In this document: positions 1 to 10,712 of the stretch, in pieces | Numbering within the stretch: position 1 is the stretch's first letter | Layout: each line of letters starts with the position of its first letter | Origin: Peltaster fructicola | Lineage: Eukaryota; Ascomycota; Dothideomycetes | Length of the DNA: 64,000 nt | Direction of reading: 5' to 3' | Assembly: GCA_001592805.2 (NCBI GenBank) | Contig: CP051140.1 | Coordinates: forward strand, 2,357,501 to 2,421,500 | Made by a program: the position numbers and the translations under genes | Notes under the pieces: model-generated | Told to the model about the DNA's origin: nothing | The model's input: the letters and a program-made list of their open reading frames with translations, nothing else | Database searches by the model: none

Positions 1-755
1 AATCCGACACGCCCGAGCACAGCGTAGAGAGTCTCGGTGATTGTGGGTCCTAGTTGTTTGAACATGTAGTCGGCAAAGGCACTCCCTCGGTGAGGTGTAG
101 CAACTGTTGTGAGTGATAGGATCCGGATATCATCCGGCTGCATCTTAGAGATCATGAATCTAGCATCCAGCCCGCTGTGCATGATTAGTACTTTGAGCAG
201 AGTCTTCTCTTTAGACGAACCCCTGTGAGGAAGTCAGCAAGAAAGGCCATCATAGAGCTAATGTACTGACCATACTGTGTCTAAGAATGAGTTAGTAGGC
301 AAACAACGTGATCGTAACAAACGAACGTACGCGATAACATTGACACCTCTGTTTCCAGCGGCGCTTCTGATCTTCTCAGCGAGCTTACCAGCTCTCTCCT
401 CGATACTGCCACTAGGTGGAACGGTCGCGATGATGACATCGATACCCTTGGCTGTGAGAGCTTCTGTGATACCGCTCCAGTACTGCAGGCCTGGCAGCTT
501 CCATGATCCAAAAGCTGGTATGACGTGAAGCTCGTCAAAACCCAGCAGACCATGGGCCAAGACTAAAGGATGCTTTGGTGCCTCGTATGCTTCTCTCAAA
601 GCAGCGAAGTCATCATGTATGATGCGCGCAGTCACCTCGTCCTTCAATCTTGGGTCGCTGAAGCGCTGAGTTGCAACATGAAAGCATGCTGCGTTCGAGG
701 CGCGTCTGGTGAGTTGCGCCTGTCTCAAGACAGTCGCGATAGGTCGTACTGACAT
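1..755 (-). CDS. Triacylglycerol lipase-like alpha/beta hydrolase, N-terminal part (gene runs off the left edge)
   Basis: Serine hydrolase of the fungal lipase family that would cleave acyl esters. The start at 755 gives an Arg/Ser-rich N-terminus resembling a mitochondrial presequence (inference). An oxyanion-type segment, LVLAHGLLGFDEL, follows, then the nucleophile motif. Exons by splice signals: 755-331, 280-271 (10 nt), 222-221 (2 nt), and 174 to beyond position 1. Joined, these give AHSMGGLDARF with the catalytic Ser near residue 144, followed by a region containing TTVATPHRGSAFADY, typical of these lipases. The three introns are 50, 48 and 46 nt, each with GT...AG and a good branch site (CTACTAAC, TTGCTGAC, TACTAAT). 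The catalytic Asp and His lie outside the window. Family assignment is firm; the 2-nt exon is inferred from frame and motif. Confidence 0.8.
175..330 (-). other. Three adjacent short introns enclosing a 10-nt and a 2-nt exon
   Basis: Read on the minus strand: donor GTACGT at 330, acceptor at 281, exon 280-271, donor GTCAGT at 270, acceptor CACAG at 223, exon GG at 222-221, donor GTTCGT at 220, acceptor CACAG at 175. Without the two G residues the downstream lipase frame meets a stop within a few codons. With them the conserved Ser-Met-Gly-Gly-Leu-Asp motif is complete. The layout resembles a recursively spliced or twin intron. Confidence 0.7.
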
Positions 756-973
756 ACGGACGACACATATCAATGAAGCATGAGCATGCACATGTTTGAT
801 GGTTGATGCTGTGTGAACGAAGTACGCATCGTGTAATGTTCGAGAATGGCGTTGCGGACAGGGTGACGTCAAATCAATACCAATCTCATATGCAGATTGT
901 CTATTTGTCTCAACGATGCATGCAAACAACATTTATATACACCTTGGTATTCTCCCAGAGGTCATGATAGTGG

Positions 974-1741
974 TCATGCTGTGGGCTGGTCGGTCTTGCT
1001 TGGTGGTTCTGGCTTCACATCCATGACTGCTTTTAGAAGATCGCTGATAACCTGCTCCTCGTCAGCTCGTATGCCCTGTAAAGATTCCTACCTTACCTTA
1101 GGTCCTGTATCCTTGCCGACCTTCTTGATCTCGGCTAGCTTCTTATCTGTGTCCTTGTCTGCATCTTCCTCTGCCTTCTTGTTGCCTCCTTGTTGCTCGT
1201 CCTCGTATGCCTTGAACTCCTGCTCCTTCTGCTTCTTGTAGTCCTCGACTTCCTTCTGAGCTTCCGACTTCGCGTCCTTCACTCGCTTCGTCCGGTCTGT
1301 CGGGAGTTAGTGTATGCTAGAGATCGGGCTCTCGATAAGTGCATACATTCTCGTGCTAAGATATGTCAGTCAATGTTTTCACAGACCATCATGAAGCTGC
1401 ACAGCAGCAATCGGCATGACGACTGACCTTTCTGCACAATCCTCTGTGCTTCTCGCTCTGCCTATGATACTGTGTGAGCTGATGATCACTCGGTTGCTGT
1501 GCTCAACGACAAGCGACGCTCAACGCAGGAACTACCCAGTGAGCAGTACACTAGCTCTATGTGTGGGCGCAGTGTAGATAGAGAGGGTATCGTCTGTCTT
1601 CTGAAAGGGTGCTTGGTGTTCGAGCTGCATGGGTACGTACATCGAGCAAGGTCTGTATGCCGGCCGAGTTCTGTGCCGCCTGTGATCAATATTAGCAACC
1701 TCGATTCGTAGAGCACGCAGCCACAATGGTGCCCGTACCAT
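974..1741 (-). CDS. vma10: V-type ATPase subunit G
   Basis: Peripheral-stalk subunit of the vacuolar H+-ATPase, which pairs with subunit E to hold the V1 head to the membrane sector. Six exons: 1741-1739 (start codon only), 1679-1641, 1461-1428, 1355-1347 (9 nt), 1296-1097 and 1051-974, giving 120 aa. The N-terminus reads MAAQNSAGIQTLLDAEREAQ, the classic subunit G opening, followed by a long charged helix rich in Lys/Glu. All junctions are GT...AG with branch sites (CACTAAC, GACTGAC, GAGCTGAC). The 9-nt exon supplies Arg-Glu plus parts of two codons, and without it the frame is lost. It is divergent from PET117, with 177 bp between start codons. Length and sequence match the family well. Confidence 0.88.
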
Positions 1742-1918
1742 TGTGTAAGATTGACAGGGCGATCGCTTCGAAGACTGTCCAAACCGTGCTTGTACGTTAT
1801 CTGTAGATGGAGGTCGATCATAGCTCCATCACGCCAAGCATCATCGGCAGGTCTAGCGAGGACCAGCCAAAATGGGCAGACATCTATGGAATTGACGTTT
1901 GTCACTGTCGCCAACACG

Positions 1919-2210
1919 ATGTCAACTGCAGCGAAGGCCACGCTGGCCAGCACACTCGCGGCTACTGCTGGTATCATCTACTTTGTGCACCGACAGCAAC
2001 AGCTTGACCAAGCAGTACGAGATGAGGTCTCTGAGCTCGAGACTATTGGCTGATTGTTTCTAGGCTATGCATCTTGGCGTTATTCGAGACATGGAAAGGC
2101 AACAGGCAAAGACTGATCAACAACGCGAGCGACTACTTGATTTTGAGATGCAACGACAGCTTGAAGAACAGTATCGCAAGGTTCAAAACGTATCAGACCA
2201 CAACAAATGA
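1919..2210 (+). CDS. PET117: Cytochrome c oxidase assembly protein PET117
   Basis: Small mitochondrial inner-membrane protein needed for cytochrome oxidase assembly, where it supports heme a synthase function (known for the family). Exons 1919-2014 and 2064-2210 give 80 aa. Residues about 5-24 form a single hydrophobic anchor (STLAATAGIIYFVH), followed by the conserved GVIRDMERQQ segment and a charged helix ending with EEQYRKVQ. The intron is 49 nt with donor GTACGA; reading through it would end the protein early. The gene shares a short divergent promoter with vma10 and converges on the DUF2237 gene, with 91 bp between stop codons. Confidence 0.85.
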
Positions 2211-2301
2211 GCATCAACTCCTGAAGAGCACGAATGGAATTGAGTATACTCAAAGTCCACAACATCCCTCCTGGCAGTGCTCGATGCATGCTGAAGTCGC
2301 A

Positions 2302-2728
2302 TCATCCTTCTTTGGCAGAGAAGAGCTTCAAATCGTCAACGGTCACCTTATTCAAAGCCTTCTCGTTGGTGGCATTGAGGAACACCTTCGGCACAATCTT
2401 GTCACCAGCGGGATCACTCTTTCGTGCATCGAAAGCTTCCTTCCATCTACGCTGAAGTCAGCTACAGGAACACATGGACTGTACAGCACACCCACCTCGT
2501 TACACAAAGGCACCACTTGCATCCACCCTTCATTCCGGGAATACCTCGCAGGTCATTGCCTTGACGAGCAGAAAACTCAAGGAACTCATCGGTCACCTCT
2601 GCTGCGACAGCGTGATTGCCGTAGTCGGATGGCGGTACTTCACAATAGCCGTTTCTGAGGAAGCCAGTCATGGGTGACGTCGAGTGAAGAGCTAGGGGTT
2701 GCTTGAAGATGTTGAGACTTTTCGACAT
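2302..2728 (-). CDS. DUF2237 family protein
   Basis: Conserved small protein of unknown function, found in bacteria and fungi. Exons 2728-2496 and 2446-2302 give 125 aa. Family hallmarks are PMTGFLRNGYCEVPPSDYGN near the N-terminus, the block VTDEFLEFSARQGNDL, the Cys-containing WCLCVTRWKEAF, and the C-terminal FLNATNEKALNKV. The intron is 49 nt; its acceptor is CGTAG, chosen because it restores Arg-Trp-Lys-Glu. The start at 2728 (MSKSLNIFKQPL) was preferred. Upstream in-frame ATGs would add a hydrophobic stretch that might act as a membrane anchor, so a longer form cannot be excluded. Confidence 0.82.
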
Positions 2729-3197
2729 GGCTGCGAAGTGATGCTGATGCAACGGGAGCTGGTCGTGAGCGGCGAAGACGTCGACTATCAGGAGCAAGCA
2801 GATGACCAGCACAATACTAGAGGAGCTTGCCACATGTATCATTGAGGAGTGTAGGTAATTGAACATGCATGTACCAGCTACTATCACAATGACGAGATGC
2901 CGTCATGAAATAAAAGTGGGGCAGAGCTATCTCATGCTTCAGACAGCAGTGTTTCCTTGTCATCTCAGTGTCTTCCGATGAGGCCAAATGTATTGCGACA
3001 GAGCCTGCTATGAGTCGATGCTTGCGTGGCATAGCACAGTGTTGCGGATCACAGATGCTTGCCAAGGACTCAATCGCACACCGTCTGGTGTGAGCATAGC
3101 TCCTTGGGTTCCATTACACTATCAGTACCTTCGCTATCGTGTAGACTTTCACCAGGGAGTCCGTGGCATAATGTAACAGTAAGCCTCCTATTGAAGT

Positions 3198-3229
<32 letters not shown>

Positions 3230-3855
3230 CATTAATGAGAGTCGAGATTAAACGACCAGGATGCTCAAGTTTGAACGTTCGCAGTCAGAGTCTCGCGCTC
3301 TGACGAATAGCGGAATCGACGGAGACGTTGCGTCTGATGGGCTGACGAGTCTCCAAACACCTCGTTTCTCGACAAGCTGAGTACATTGATGACAATGAAG
3401 CCCTTTCGTGATATGTCTGAGACGAAAGCAGCAGAGCGCCAGGTGGACCGTGCGTCGCTAGCACCTCTACAGCAGGAGCACCTCAGCATTGACAATCATC
3501 AGCGCAACATACAACTCACCACGCCGCCTGTAGATAGGCAAACGAGATCACGCACAGGATCTGGGAAACAACATAGCGATCACTTGTCCCTCCTCTGCCC
3601 TGCCTTTACCGCTACTCCTGCACGCTCGCGATCGTTGCGCGCCCCAATAGCCAAATCTTACATTCACCTCCTGGCATCCGCGCACCTCGACGCGACCTGT
3701 ACCATACGCAAGACTCATTCAACAGTGCGGAGAAGTCTTCCGCGACAACAGTGACGCAGGAAACGCAGCAGCAACGGAAAATTTAGCTCCGAGGAAGGGT
3801 GATTTGATCGCGTCTACACAATACACTCGAGTTGGAAAGAAGCTAGGAGGGCAAG
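2729..3855. other. Intergenic region with a (CAG)9 tract
   Basis: No gene that I can support. It contains the head of the DUF2237 gene, a CAG tract at 3201-3227, and open frames on the plus strand (for example 3386-3754) that resemble no family I know. Part of it is probably leader and promoter of the G-gamma gene. Confidence 0.5.
3201..3227 (+). repeat. (CAG)9 microsatellite
   Basis: Nine perfect CAG units followed by CAC, lying between genes. A second perfect 9-unit tract lies at 10365-10391. Confidence 0.95.
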
Positions 3856-4257
3856 ATGAACGACGGCACAACGAGCAGAAGCAAGAAGCAGTCGATGGCG
3901 GAGCTCAAACTGCGTAGACTCACAGAGCTGATCGAGCGGCTACAAGAAGACCTGAACAGACGGAGGATCACGGTGTCCGAAGCATCAGTGGAGTAAGTGG
4001 CATCAGTATCAAGTTGCACACACCGCAAGGATGTGGCGATACTCATCGAGGTCAACCTTGCTAATACACGGGCCAGTCTGATCGCGTTTACGGACAAAGA
4101 GCCCAAGGATTTCATGGTGCCTAGCCGATGGGGAGCAGTAAGCACTTAGTCTAAGCCATATGTTTGAGTAGCTGCTGACATTCGGAAACCATAGATCGAC
4201 AAGCGCGAGGATCCGTATGCACCTCAGCAGAGCACAGGGTGTTGCGAGATTATGTGA
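3856..4257 (+). CDS. Heterotrimeric G protein gamma subunit
   Basis: Gamma subunit that forms the membrane-anchored beta-gamma dimer in G-protein signalling (pheromone, nutrient and developmental signals in fungi). Exons 3856-3992, 4077-4137 and 4195-4257 give 86 aa. The helix KLRRLTELIERLQEDLNRRR is the G-gamma-like domain. The middle exon gives DFMVPSRWGAV and the last gives DKREDPYAPQQSTGCCEIM. The C-terminal Cys-Glu-Ile-Met is a CaaX prenylation box, and the Cys before it is a likely palmitoylation site. Introns have donors GTAAGT and GTAAGC, and branch sites GCTAAT and GCTGAC. Length agrees with Neurospora GNG-1-type proteins (about 90 aa). Confidence 0.9.
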
Positions 4258-6235
4258 AGCACTGGGCTGCATCGGTACGCAGGCCTGGCAAGGCATAGTG
4301 CTAGCGAAGGATGCAGCTCTGCATGGTGGACCTGCATTGTCTGCATGAGATGCGCCTCACGATGGAGTCAGGAATGCAACATCAAACGAACAAGCTTCAT
4401 CGGCTCTGACTCGTCCTGGCTGACACGCAGACGCCATGTGAGGCGGGGATGTAAGATGATCGTGTGCACAATCTAGCAGGGCAAGCACATCATCTCTGTG
4501 CACATCAATTGCTCAATATGTACTCTAACAGCGGTGTTCAATTTCCTTGCAAGAGCCAAACTCAACTTTTACAGTTTGGACAAGTGTGAGCATTCCTTTC
4601 CACGTTCAACTAAAACTCTATGCAATTACTAGTACCTCGTGAAGCTGCGTCCGTTCGAAACGGCTGCTTGTAGAGCATCCCTAAGGCGCCTACGTACACT
4701 ACTTCTTTGGCCTTAGAGTCCATGGTGGTTACAGTAGCAGCACATGTGTCAATGGCGTGTGGAAGTGTATGCTCACTAAGCTTTACTCTTCCTGCCGTCC
4801 CAGCAGTGACATACTCGAAGGTCTACTGCCTTGTGAACCATGGCTTGGTCGTGCCGTGGACTAGCATATTCGCCTGACGATCAGTTCGTTGGCAAGGCTG
4901 GCTGACTGAAGCTGCATGTATGTATAGCACAGCCAAGGATTGCTAAAGATCATCCAGCAGTAGTCACAATGGTACGCTTCTCGGACCGGGCGTTCTTGAA
5001 ATGACATGAAACGCTAGGTGTGCTCTGGGTATTTGCGATCTTGGAAAAAAGCTTGTGTAGATAGCTAAGAGTTGTGAGACGATCACTTCAGTCAAGGATC
5101 GTCGTGTTTTGCATGCGCAGAGTCGATCGCCAAGGGGAGCAACAGCGCAACGAGATCTTCGTTGGTGAAAGTTGTTGCAGGCATGGGTTGGTTATGTTAT
5201 GTACATTTCGGCTAGTTTGTAGTAACGTTAAATGATCCCGTGGGGGTTGTGTGTGTGTGTGTGTCTTGCAGTAGACAGTAGTAGGAGTAATAGTAGTAGC
5301 AGAAGTGGCAGCAGAGCCCGGCGTTGGGAAGGATTTGAATTTGGTCCAGAGCTCCAACTAAGACTGCGTCCGGGTTAATCCTTCGTGTGGCTTTTTAAGG
5401 CGGGCGCTGAGTGATAGTCAAGAGTAGTGTGAAAGATGACTGCATCGTCGTCGTCGTCGAGCTTGGAGGCGATGTTGCATCGCGTCTGAAGTGGCTGCTG
5501 CGAATAGTGTTATTTTGGCGCGAGTGAGATGAATCCTTCGACGAGGAGGGAAGACGAAGTAGAGCAGGCGGAGGTAGCGGGTTGCGCAACGCGCAAAGAG
5601 GAAGGAAAGAAGCAATTGGAGATTTTGTTGCGTATTTTGCATGGATCTAGCGCCAGAGTTTCTGCGAATCGAGGTGCCGCGAGTGTGGGTCGTCTCTCGC
5701 TCCAGCAGCAGCAGCAGCAGCAAGCGGCGGCGCCATCTGTCCCACTTTTCCACGCCATTCAGCCAGTCCAGCGGCCTGCGTTTTGCTACCGCTTCGCGAA
5801 GCACCACTTCTCATCTCACGCAGGTTACGCTATTCATCTTCTTTAGCAGCGATAATCGCAATGCTACATTGCCAGCTTCATGCCGGCAGCTGACACACGA
5901 CCATCTATCCGCCTGTCAGCAGTTCATCGACAAATCTCGCCTCTGCCCGCTACCTGCAGTGAGGCGTTTTTTTAAACAGATCCCACCTTAACCAGCATCG
6001 TCATTCACTACCAACATCCCACACCCTTGTACGGTGACAACGACCTTCTTGGGTACATCGAGCGAACATCAGTAGACTGATATACTGTGTATCGCGCAGC
6101 CATCTTACCCTCATCGGACACTTTTCCACCTCGTTCCGTTGACTCGACAAGTGCTTCATCAAACTCTTCTGCTCGACAATCTTCGCCGGCCCCTCCACTC
6201 TCGTACAATCACATGCTGTCAGGCCTTTTCGAAGG
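4258..6235. other. Long intergenic region and probable leader of the bHLH gene
   Basis: About 2 kb with no gene I can support. It holds a (TG)n run near 5248-5264, TAG/GTA triplets near 5275-5300, (CAG)6 at 5703-5720, and C/A-rich sequence from about 5850 to the bHLH start. Short open frames on both strands (for example 5529-5846 plus, 6001-6438 minus) are low in complexity or overlap the leader. Confidence 0.45.
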
Positions 6236-8500
6236 ATGAACGCTGCCACCGCGGAACAGCGCGCCTGGTCGCAGCCAGACGAAAGCGTCGACCCAATGGC
6301 ACACATGTCTGGTGACCTGGACGACCTCTCCAACATCTTCAGCATCAATGACTTCGACCTGGAAGCCATGCAGAATGTGAACGGACAGCAATACGTCGAA
6401 GCGATGCACACCACGCACGCCGAACCACATCCAACCACTCCCTACCTCGAGAATATACCTCAAGCACCTCATGGAACCGCAACGCACGATTTTGGAGGAG
6501 ATCACACAGCTTTCGGGCTCGGCACGGATGTGGATACACAACAGCAACAGTCACAGCAACCTCAGCACTTCGACGCTCACGACGAGCAGCACGGCGCAAA
6601 TCTGTATGCAGGAAATGCCATCTACCATGCACAAATCCCACAGCATTACTCACAGCATGTACACCAATCACCGTTTCCTGTCGGCGTACAGCACTACACG
6701 ACGGGAGGTCAGATACCTCCCACACCAAATAGTTACGAGATGCATGGTGAAGCTGGACGCTTCCTGCAGCAGCACTCTCAGACGCTGTTCGAGCACCAAA
6801 AGCACATGCGCAAGCTCGAGCACCAACGACAGATACACCAGCAGCATGCGCAGTTCACACCGATGGCATCACCGGACGGCACGCCGCAATATGCCATACA
6901 ATCAGAGTTCACAACCCCGGGAGCATACTTCTCGCCCTTGACCTCACCAGCTCTTCACGCACAGCTCCCTCCTGCAAATTCTCGCTCACTCATACAGCAA
7001 GCTCAGGGATATTTCACCAACCCAAGCACCGCGCCAAGCTCGAATGCGCCCAGCCCGGTGGACCTCAACAACGACATCGAAATGACTGATGGTGTTGTGG
7101 CAGACTCGAACAACAAGAGAGCCAGGCGCAAGATGGTGACGCCCAGGAGTGTTGGTCCAATTGGCTCTCGACCACGACAGAGCCCCATACAGAAGCCTCA
7201 GAAGAGAAAGTCAGGTCTGTTGACCTCTATCATACCACCGAAAGAGCTGGACAAGATGATGGCCGAAGGGCCTGGACAAGCACCGGCGTCTGCCGTGTCT
7301 CACATCTCGCAGACATTCGACAGCTCTGAAAGCGGCAGCATCTCACCAGAGCCACTCAGTGAGTCACTGATGGGACCTCCTCCACGACCGTCGCCGTCAA
7401 TCAACCCACAACTACAGAAGCCACTGAATAAGAATATGGATGCTTTCAACAAAGCTGCCGCTGCGACGCCAAAGTCAATCTTGTCCATGCGCAGCAATCA
7501 GCACTATGATGCGTCCAAGAGAAGCCCACGTCTTTCGGGACAGGCGTCCTTTGAGGAACTGCAGCTGCCCGAGGCTGCAAACAAGCAGCCTCCTCGGCCA
7601 TCATTGACCAAGATCGACATTATGGCAGCCGAACGAAGCAACGCCAGGAAGACCCTAAGCTTGGTCCTTCCAGCACGCCCTCGTCCATACGTCCAGACTC
7701 GGCATCTGCCAGCCCTGTTACGTGTTTCTCACCTCTCACCGCAAGCACTCCGTTGGGCTTGCTCAAGGACAAGAAGGCAGATGGCAAGTCTCGAACAGCG
7801 AAGAAGCGCAGCAGCATCAGCACAACTGCCTCCGCGCTTGCGTCACCTGCTCTTCGGCCGAGGATCAGTCCAAGCATCAAGCCTTTGCTACCAGAAGGAT
7901 GTGAGTTGTTTCAATTCCCTGAGAAGGGCACTGTGAATATGCTTTGCTAACAGTTCAGTAGCAACTCTTCACTCACCAACACATGCCTTACTGCTGGCAT
8001 CGAAATCGAACTACCAGAACCTGCTCGAAGGCAATCATCTGCCGGGTGTCAGCTATCCAGACTCACTTTCGACTGGACTGACGTCGAAACGAACGTCACA
8101 CAAGGTTGCTGAACAAGGTCGACGAAACCGCATCAATGAAGCTCTCAAGGAAATGCAAGCGCTCATACCATCGCCGAGCCTACTTGCCAAGCAGCAGAGC
8201 GGTGATGATGCCGGTTCCAAAGACGAAGAAGGCAGTGCAGACGCCGACGACTGCAAAGACAGCAAGGAGTCGGTTGCAGCCAAGAGCAACTCATCGAAAG
8301 CCGCCACGGTGGAGAGTGCCAACCGTTACATCCGCCTGCTCAAGGAGAGCGATGCGTCACAAAAAGCAGCAATCCTTGCGCTGAAAAAGGAAAATGAGGC
8401 TATACGCAGACGTCTGGCACATGCTACAGGCGCACCCGACTCTGAGATGACTTCGATCGAAGAGATCGACATGCAGACTTCAGATGACAGTTCGGATTGA
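6236..8500 (+). CDS. bHLH transcription factor, Pho4/NUC-1 type (one apparent frame change)
   Basis: Likely DNA-binding regulator of the phosphate-acquisition class (inference from the bHLH sequence). Exons are 6236-7900 and 7959-8500. The N-terminal 480 residues are disordered and rich in Gln/His/Ser/Pro, with a KRARRKM basic patch. The bHLH lies at the C-terminus: basic region and helix 1 are HKVAEQGRRNRINEALKEMQ, then a long acidic loop, then helix 2 KAATVESANRYIRLLKE. The loop, rich in Asp/Ser, is unusually long, as in fungal Pho4/NUC-1 relatives. The exonic length is one base short of a multiple of three. The frame changes between about 7600 and 7690, near AAGACCCTAAG, with no usable intron there. 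With that base the protein would be about 735 aa. Confidence 0.78.
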
Positions 8501-8991
8501 TGACAAAAGGTGACGGATCTATGGTGCTCTCTCTACGGTTGGATACTTTGCTTGGTTTGATGGATTGATGTGATACACCACGCAGATGACGAGGAATTTA
8601 CGATCTTGGGAGTTTATGTATGGTGTTCATGATGTAGCACGTCGTTTGGATCCATCTTTGCAATGTCAGTATTGTCTCACATGTTGCTGTTCTGTACATA
8701 TACAAGGATAGCAAAAGACAGGAGCTACGATATATGTTATGCATGATAAGTGTGAAGCATGCTTAAGTTTCCGTCGATTGTATGATCGATCTGCTGCCTG
8801 CTTGTTCTGATTCTGACAGCCAATGCTCGAGTAAAGAGAAAGGGTGCTGCTATTCGATCAGATTATGGACAAGCTGTAGGCTTATCGCGCACACGGCGAG
8901 CCATAGATAGTCTTGTCACCCATTACATTCATCGTCTTCGTCGTCGTTGTTGTTGTTGGTGTTGTTGTTGGTGTTGTCGTCGTCGTCATCG
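8501..8991. other. Convergent 3' regions with a triplet-rich tract
   Basis: No gene. It contains the 3' end of the bHLH transcript and, at about 8930-8992, an imperfect run of TCG/TGT/TTG triplets that ends at the stop codon of the next minus-strand gene. Confidence 0.6.
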
Positions 8992-9552
8992 TCACGATCG
9001 CACCTCGACCTCATAATGGCCGTCTCGCTTTCGCATTGGCTTCTTCTGTGTGAAGGTGGCATCTTGTCCTGTCATCCTGCGACCAAGAGCGCGCTCCAAC
9101 TTGGCACCCAGTGCAAGCTTGCTGACCTCCTCGCTCTTGTTACCACTCATCACATATCTTTGCTTATCCAAACGCTCATCCTGCATGCGCTCAAAGCCTT
9201 TTGACCAGGATCTGATGTCTGCGGTCTTGGGATCGGATGAGTTTGAAAGCGTGTATGTGCTGGCTGCTGCGGCAGCTGTCACATCTGTGGCGCCATAGAA
9301 CGTGGTTGGTGACTTCTCGTCGATAGGCACGTCCAGGTAGGAGAAAGTGTTACGTTGTGACATGCTGTGGGCGGTGGTGCTTTCGAGCGTAGGAGCAAGT
9401 GATGGATGTATCGAGGGTGCACCAGAATAGGTGCTGAAGCGAGCGTCAATGCGAGAAGTCTAAAGATTCCGAGGTCAGTCCCCTTTTCCCATGGCATGAT
9501 CCAGGCATAGAAGTTGCATTGTCTCAGGACAGAATCGACTCACCATTGTCAT
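8992..9552 (-). CDS. Small conserved-looking fungal protein, unknown function
   Basis: I do not recognise a named family. Exons 9552-9544 (9 nt, encoding Met-Thr-Met) and 9459-8992 give 158 aa. The protein is Ser/Thr-rich, with an Ala run near residues 65-70 and a charged C-terminal region (KLALGAKLERALGRRMTGQD) that looks like the conserved core. The two-exon model is preferred over a start at 9363, because the frame stays open upstream with sensible composition (RIDARFSTYSGAPSIHPSL) back to an acceptor TTTAG. A branch site GGACTGAC and donor GTGAGT complete the 84-nt intron. Confidence 0.6.
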
Positions 9553-10712
9553 GTGCTGCACGCGTGAGAGGAGCCCACGAACTTGCGAGTGCCAGTGATC
9601 TGCGTAGGATGGAAGATGTAGGCAGTGATATCGGTGGCTATGTGTGAGCCTTGACTAGCAAGGAATCTGGGTCAGCACCCACGTGGCTCGCGTGAGAATG
9701 GACTCCACTTACCCTCGTGGCTGAAGTGTGAGTGAACGTGGCCTGGGGACCTTAGGGCAGTACCTACTGTCCGTGACAGGGAAAAAGACTGCTCGTGCGA
9801 AGAGAGGTGTAGAGAAGGTCCAGACTTGTGTTGTAGTGGTGGTAAGTGACGTTGCGGAGGAGGTGGTGCTCGTCGGTGTTGTCACGGCCGTGCTTTTCCC
9901 TCTCCCTCGCTTGAGAAGATGCGAAAGTTGGGTGCGACAAGCAGGCTGTACGTCTGTCCTTAAAAGGTGGTTGCACCAACGCATGGACAGGCCTAAGACT
10001 CTATGCGCTCCCTACAGCATGGTGCGCCCCAACCGACATGGAAAAAAGGTGCACCGTCTATCTTTCAGCTAACTGCCAAGCTGTTGTTGCGTCCAGACAA
10101 CTCAAACAAAGGATTTCGACAGCTAGCTAATATGATCCTTGACCCACTACTCGAGAAGTGAATGGAATGTGCGAGTGAACGGCCAAAGGTACACACCCGC
10201 AACAAAACGACAGTGACACCACCAATGCAAGCATGTGTGCCAGGATATGGCCTGGTACAGATAGCGTGCTCCACCACGTGCATCTACATGATTCAATGCT
10301 TCCCAGACAGGGTACAGAAATCTCCGATATGCTGTGCAGGTGGTACGTACAGCCATTGTGCGCGCAGCAGCAGCAGCAGCAGCAGCAGCAGGCAGAGTGG
10401 GAACACAATGACACTGATCACCCAGAGGTAAAGACTAGATCTCACGATATACGCTGTATATGTTCCTATTGACATGCTAAATGCTTTGCCATAAGCCGTG
10501 AGGCTTTTGATGCGTCTTCCAGTTCTTGTACCGCTAATCGCTATGCCAACAATTGGGGGAAATATGTCGTCTTGATGTCGTTACATTAATCTCGTCAAGC
10601 GAGAGTCGGGTATAAGAAGGTCGTGATGGTGATGTGATGTGTCGTAACAGTAAGGAGGTCCAGCCTGTGCCGAAAGTAAAAGGGAAGAGAAGGGGGATAA
10701 GAGGAGAGAATA
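9553..10712. other. Intergenic region with a (CAG)9 tract
   Basis: No supported gene. It contains the promoter side of the 9.5 kb gene, a perfect (CAG)9 at 10365-10391, and the 3' flank of the methyltransferase gene. Open frames such as 9728-10072 (plus) have no recognisable features. Confidence 0.5.
10365..10391 (+). repeat. (CAG)9 microsatellite
   Basis: Nine perfect CAG units in non-coding sequence, followed by GCAG. Confidence 0.95.

Noticed and set aside
3386-3754. Plus-strand frame upstream of the G-gamma gene
   Set aside because: Thr/Ser/Arg-rich with no motif; G-gamma proteins of this family start at the ATG at 3856.
6001-6728. Minus-strand frames overlapping the bHLH leader and 5' end
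   Set aside because: They are mirror frames of a real gene and of its leader, rich in Arg/Ser/Cys; no family features.
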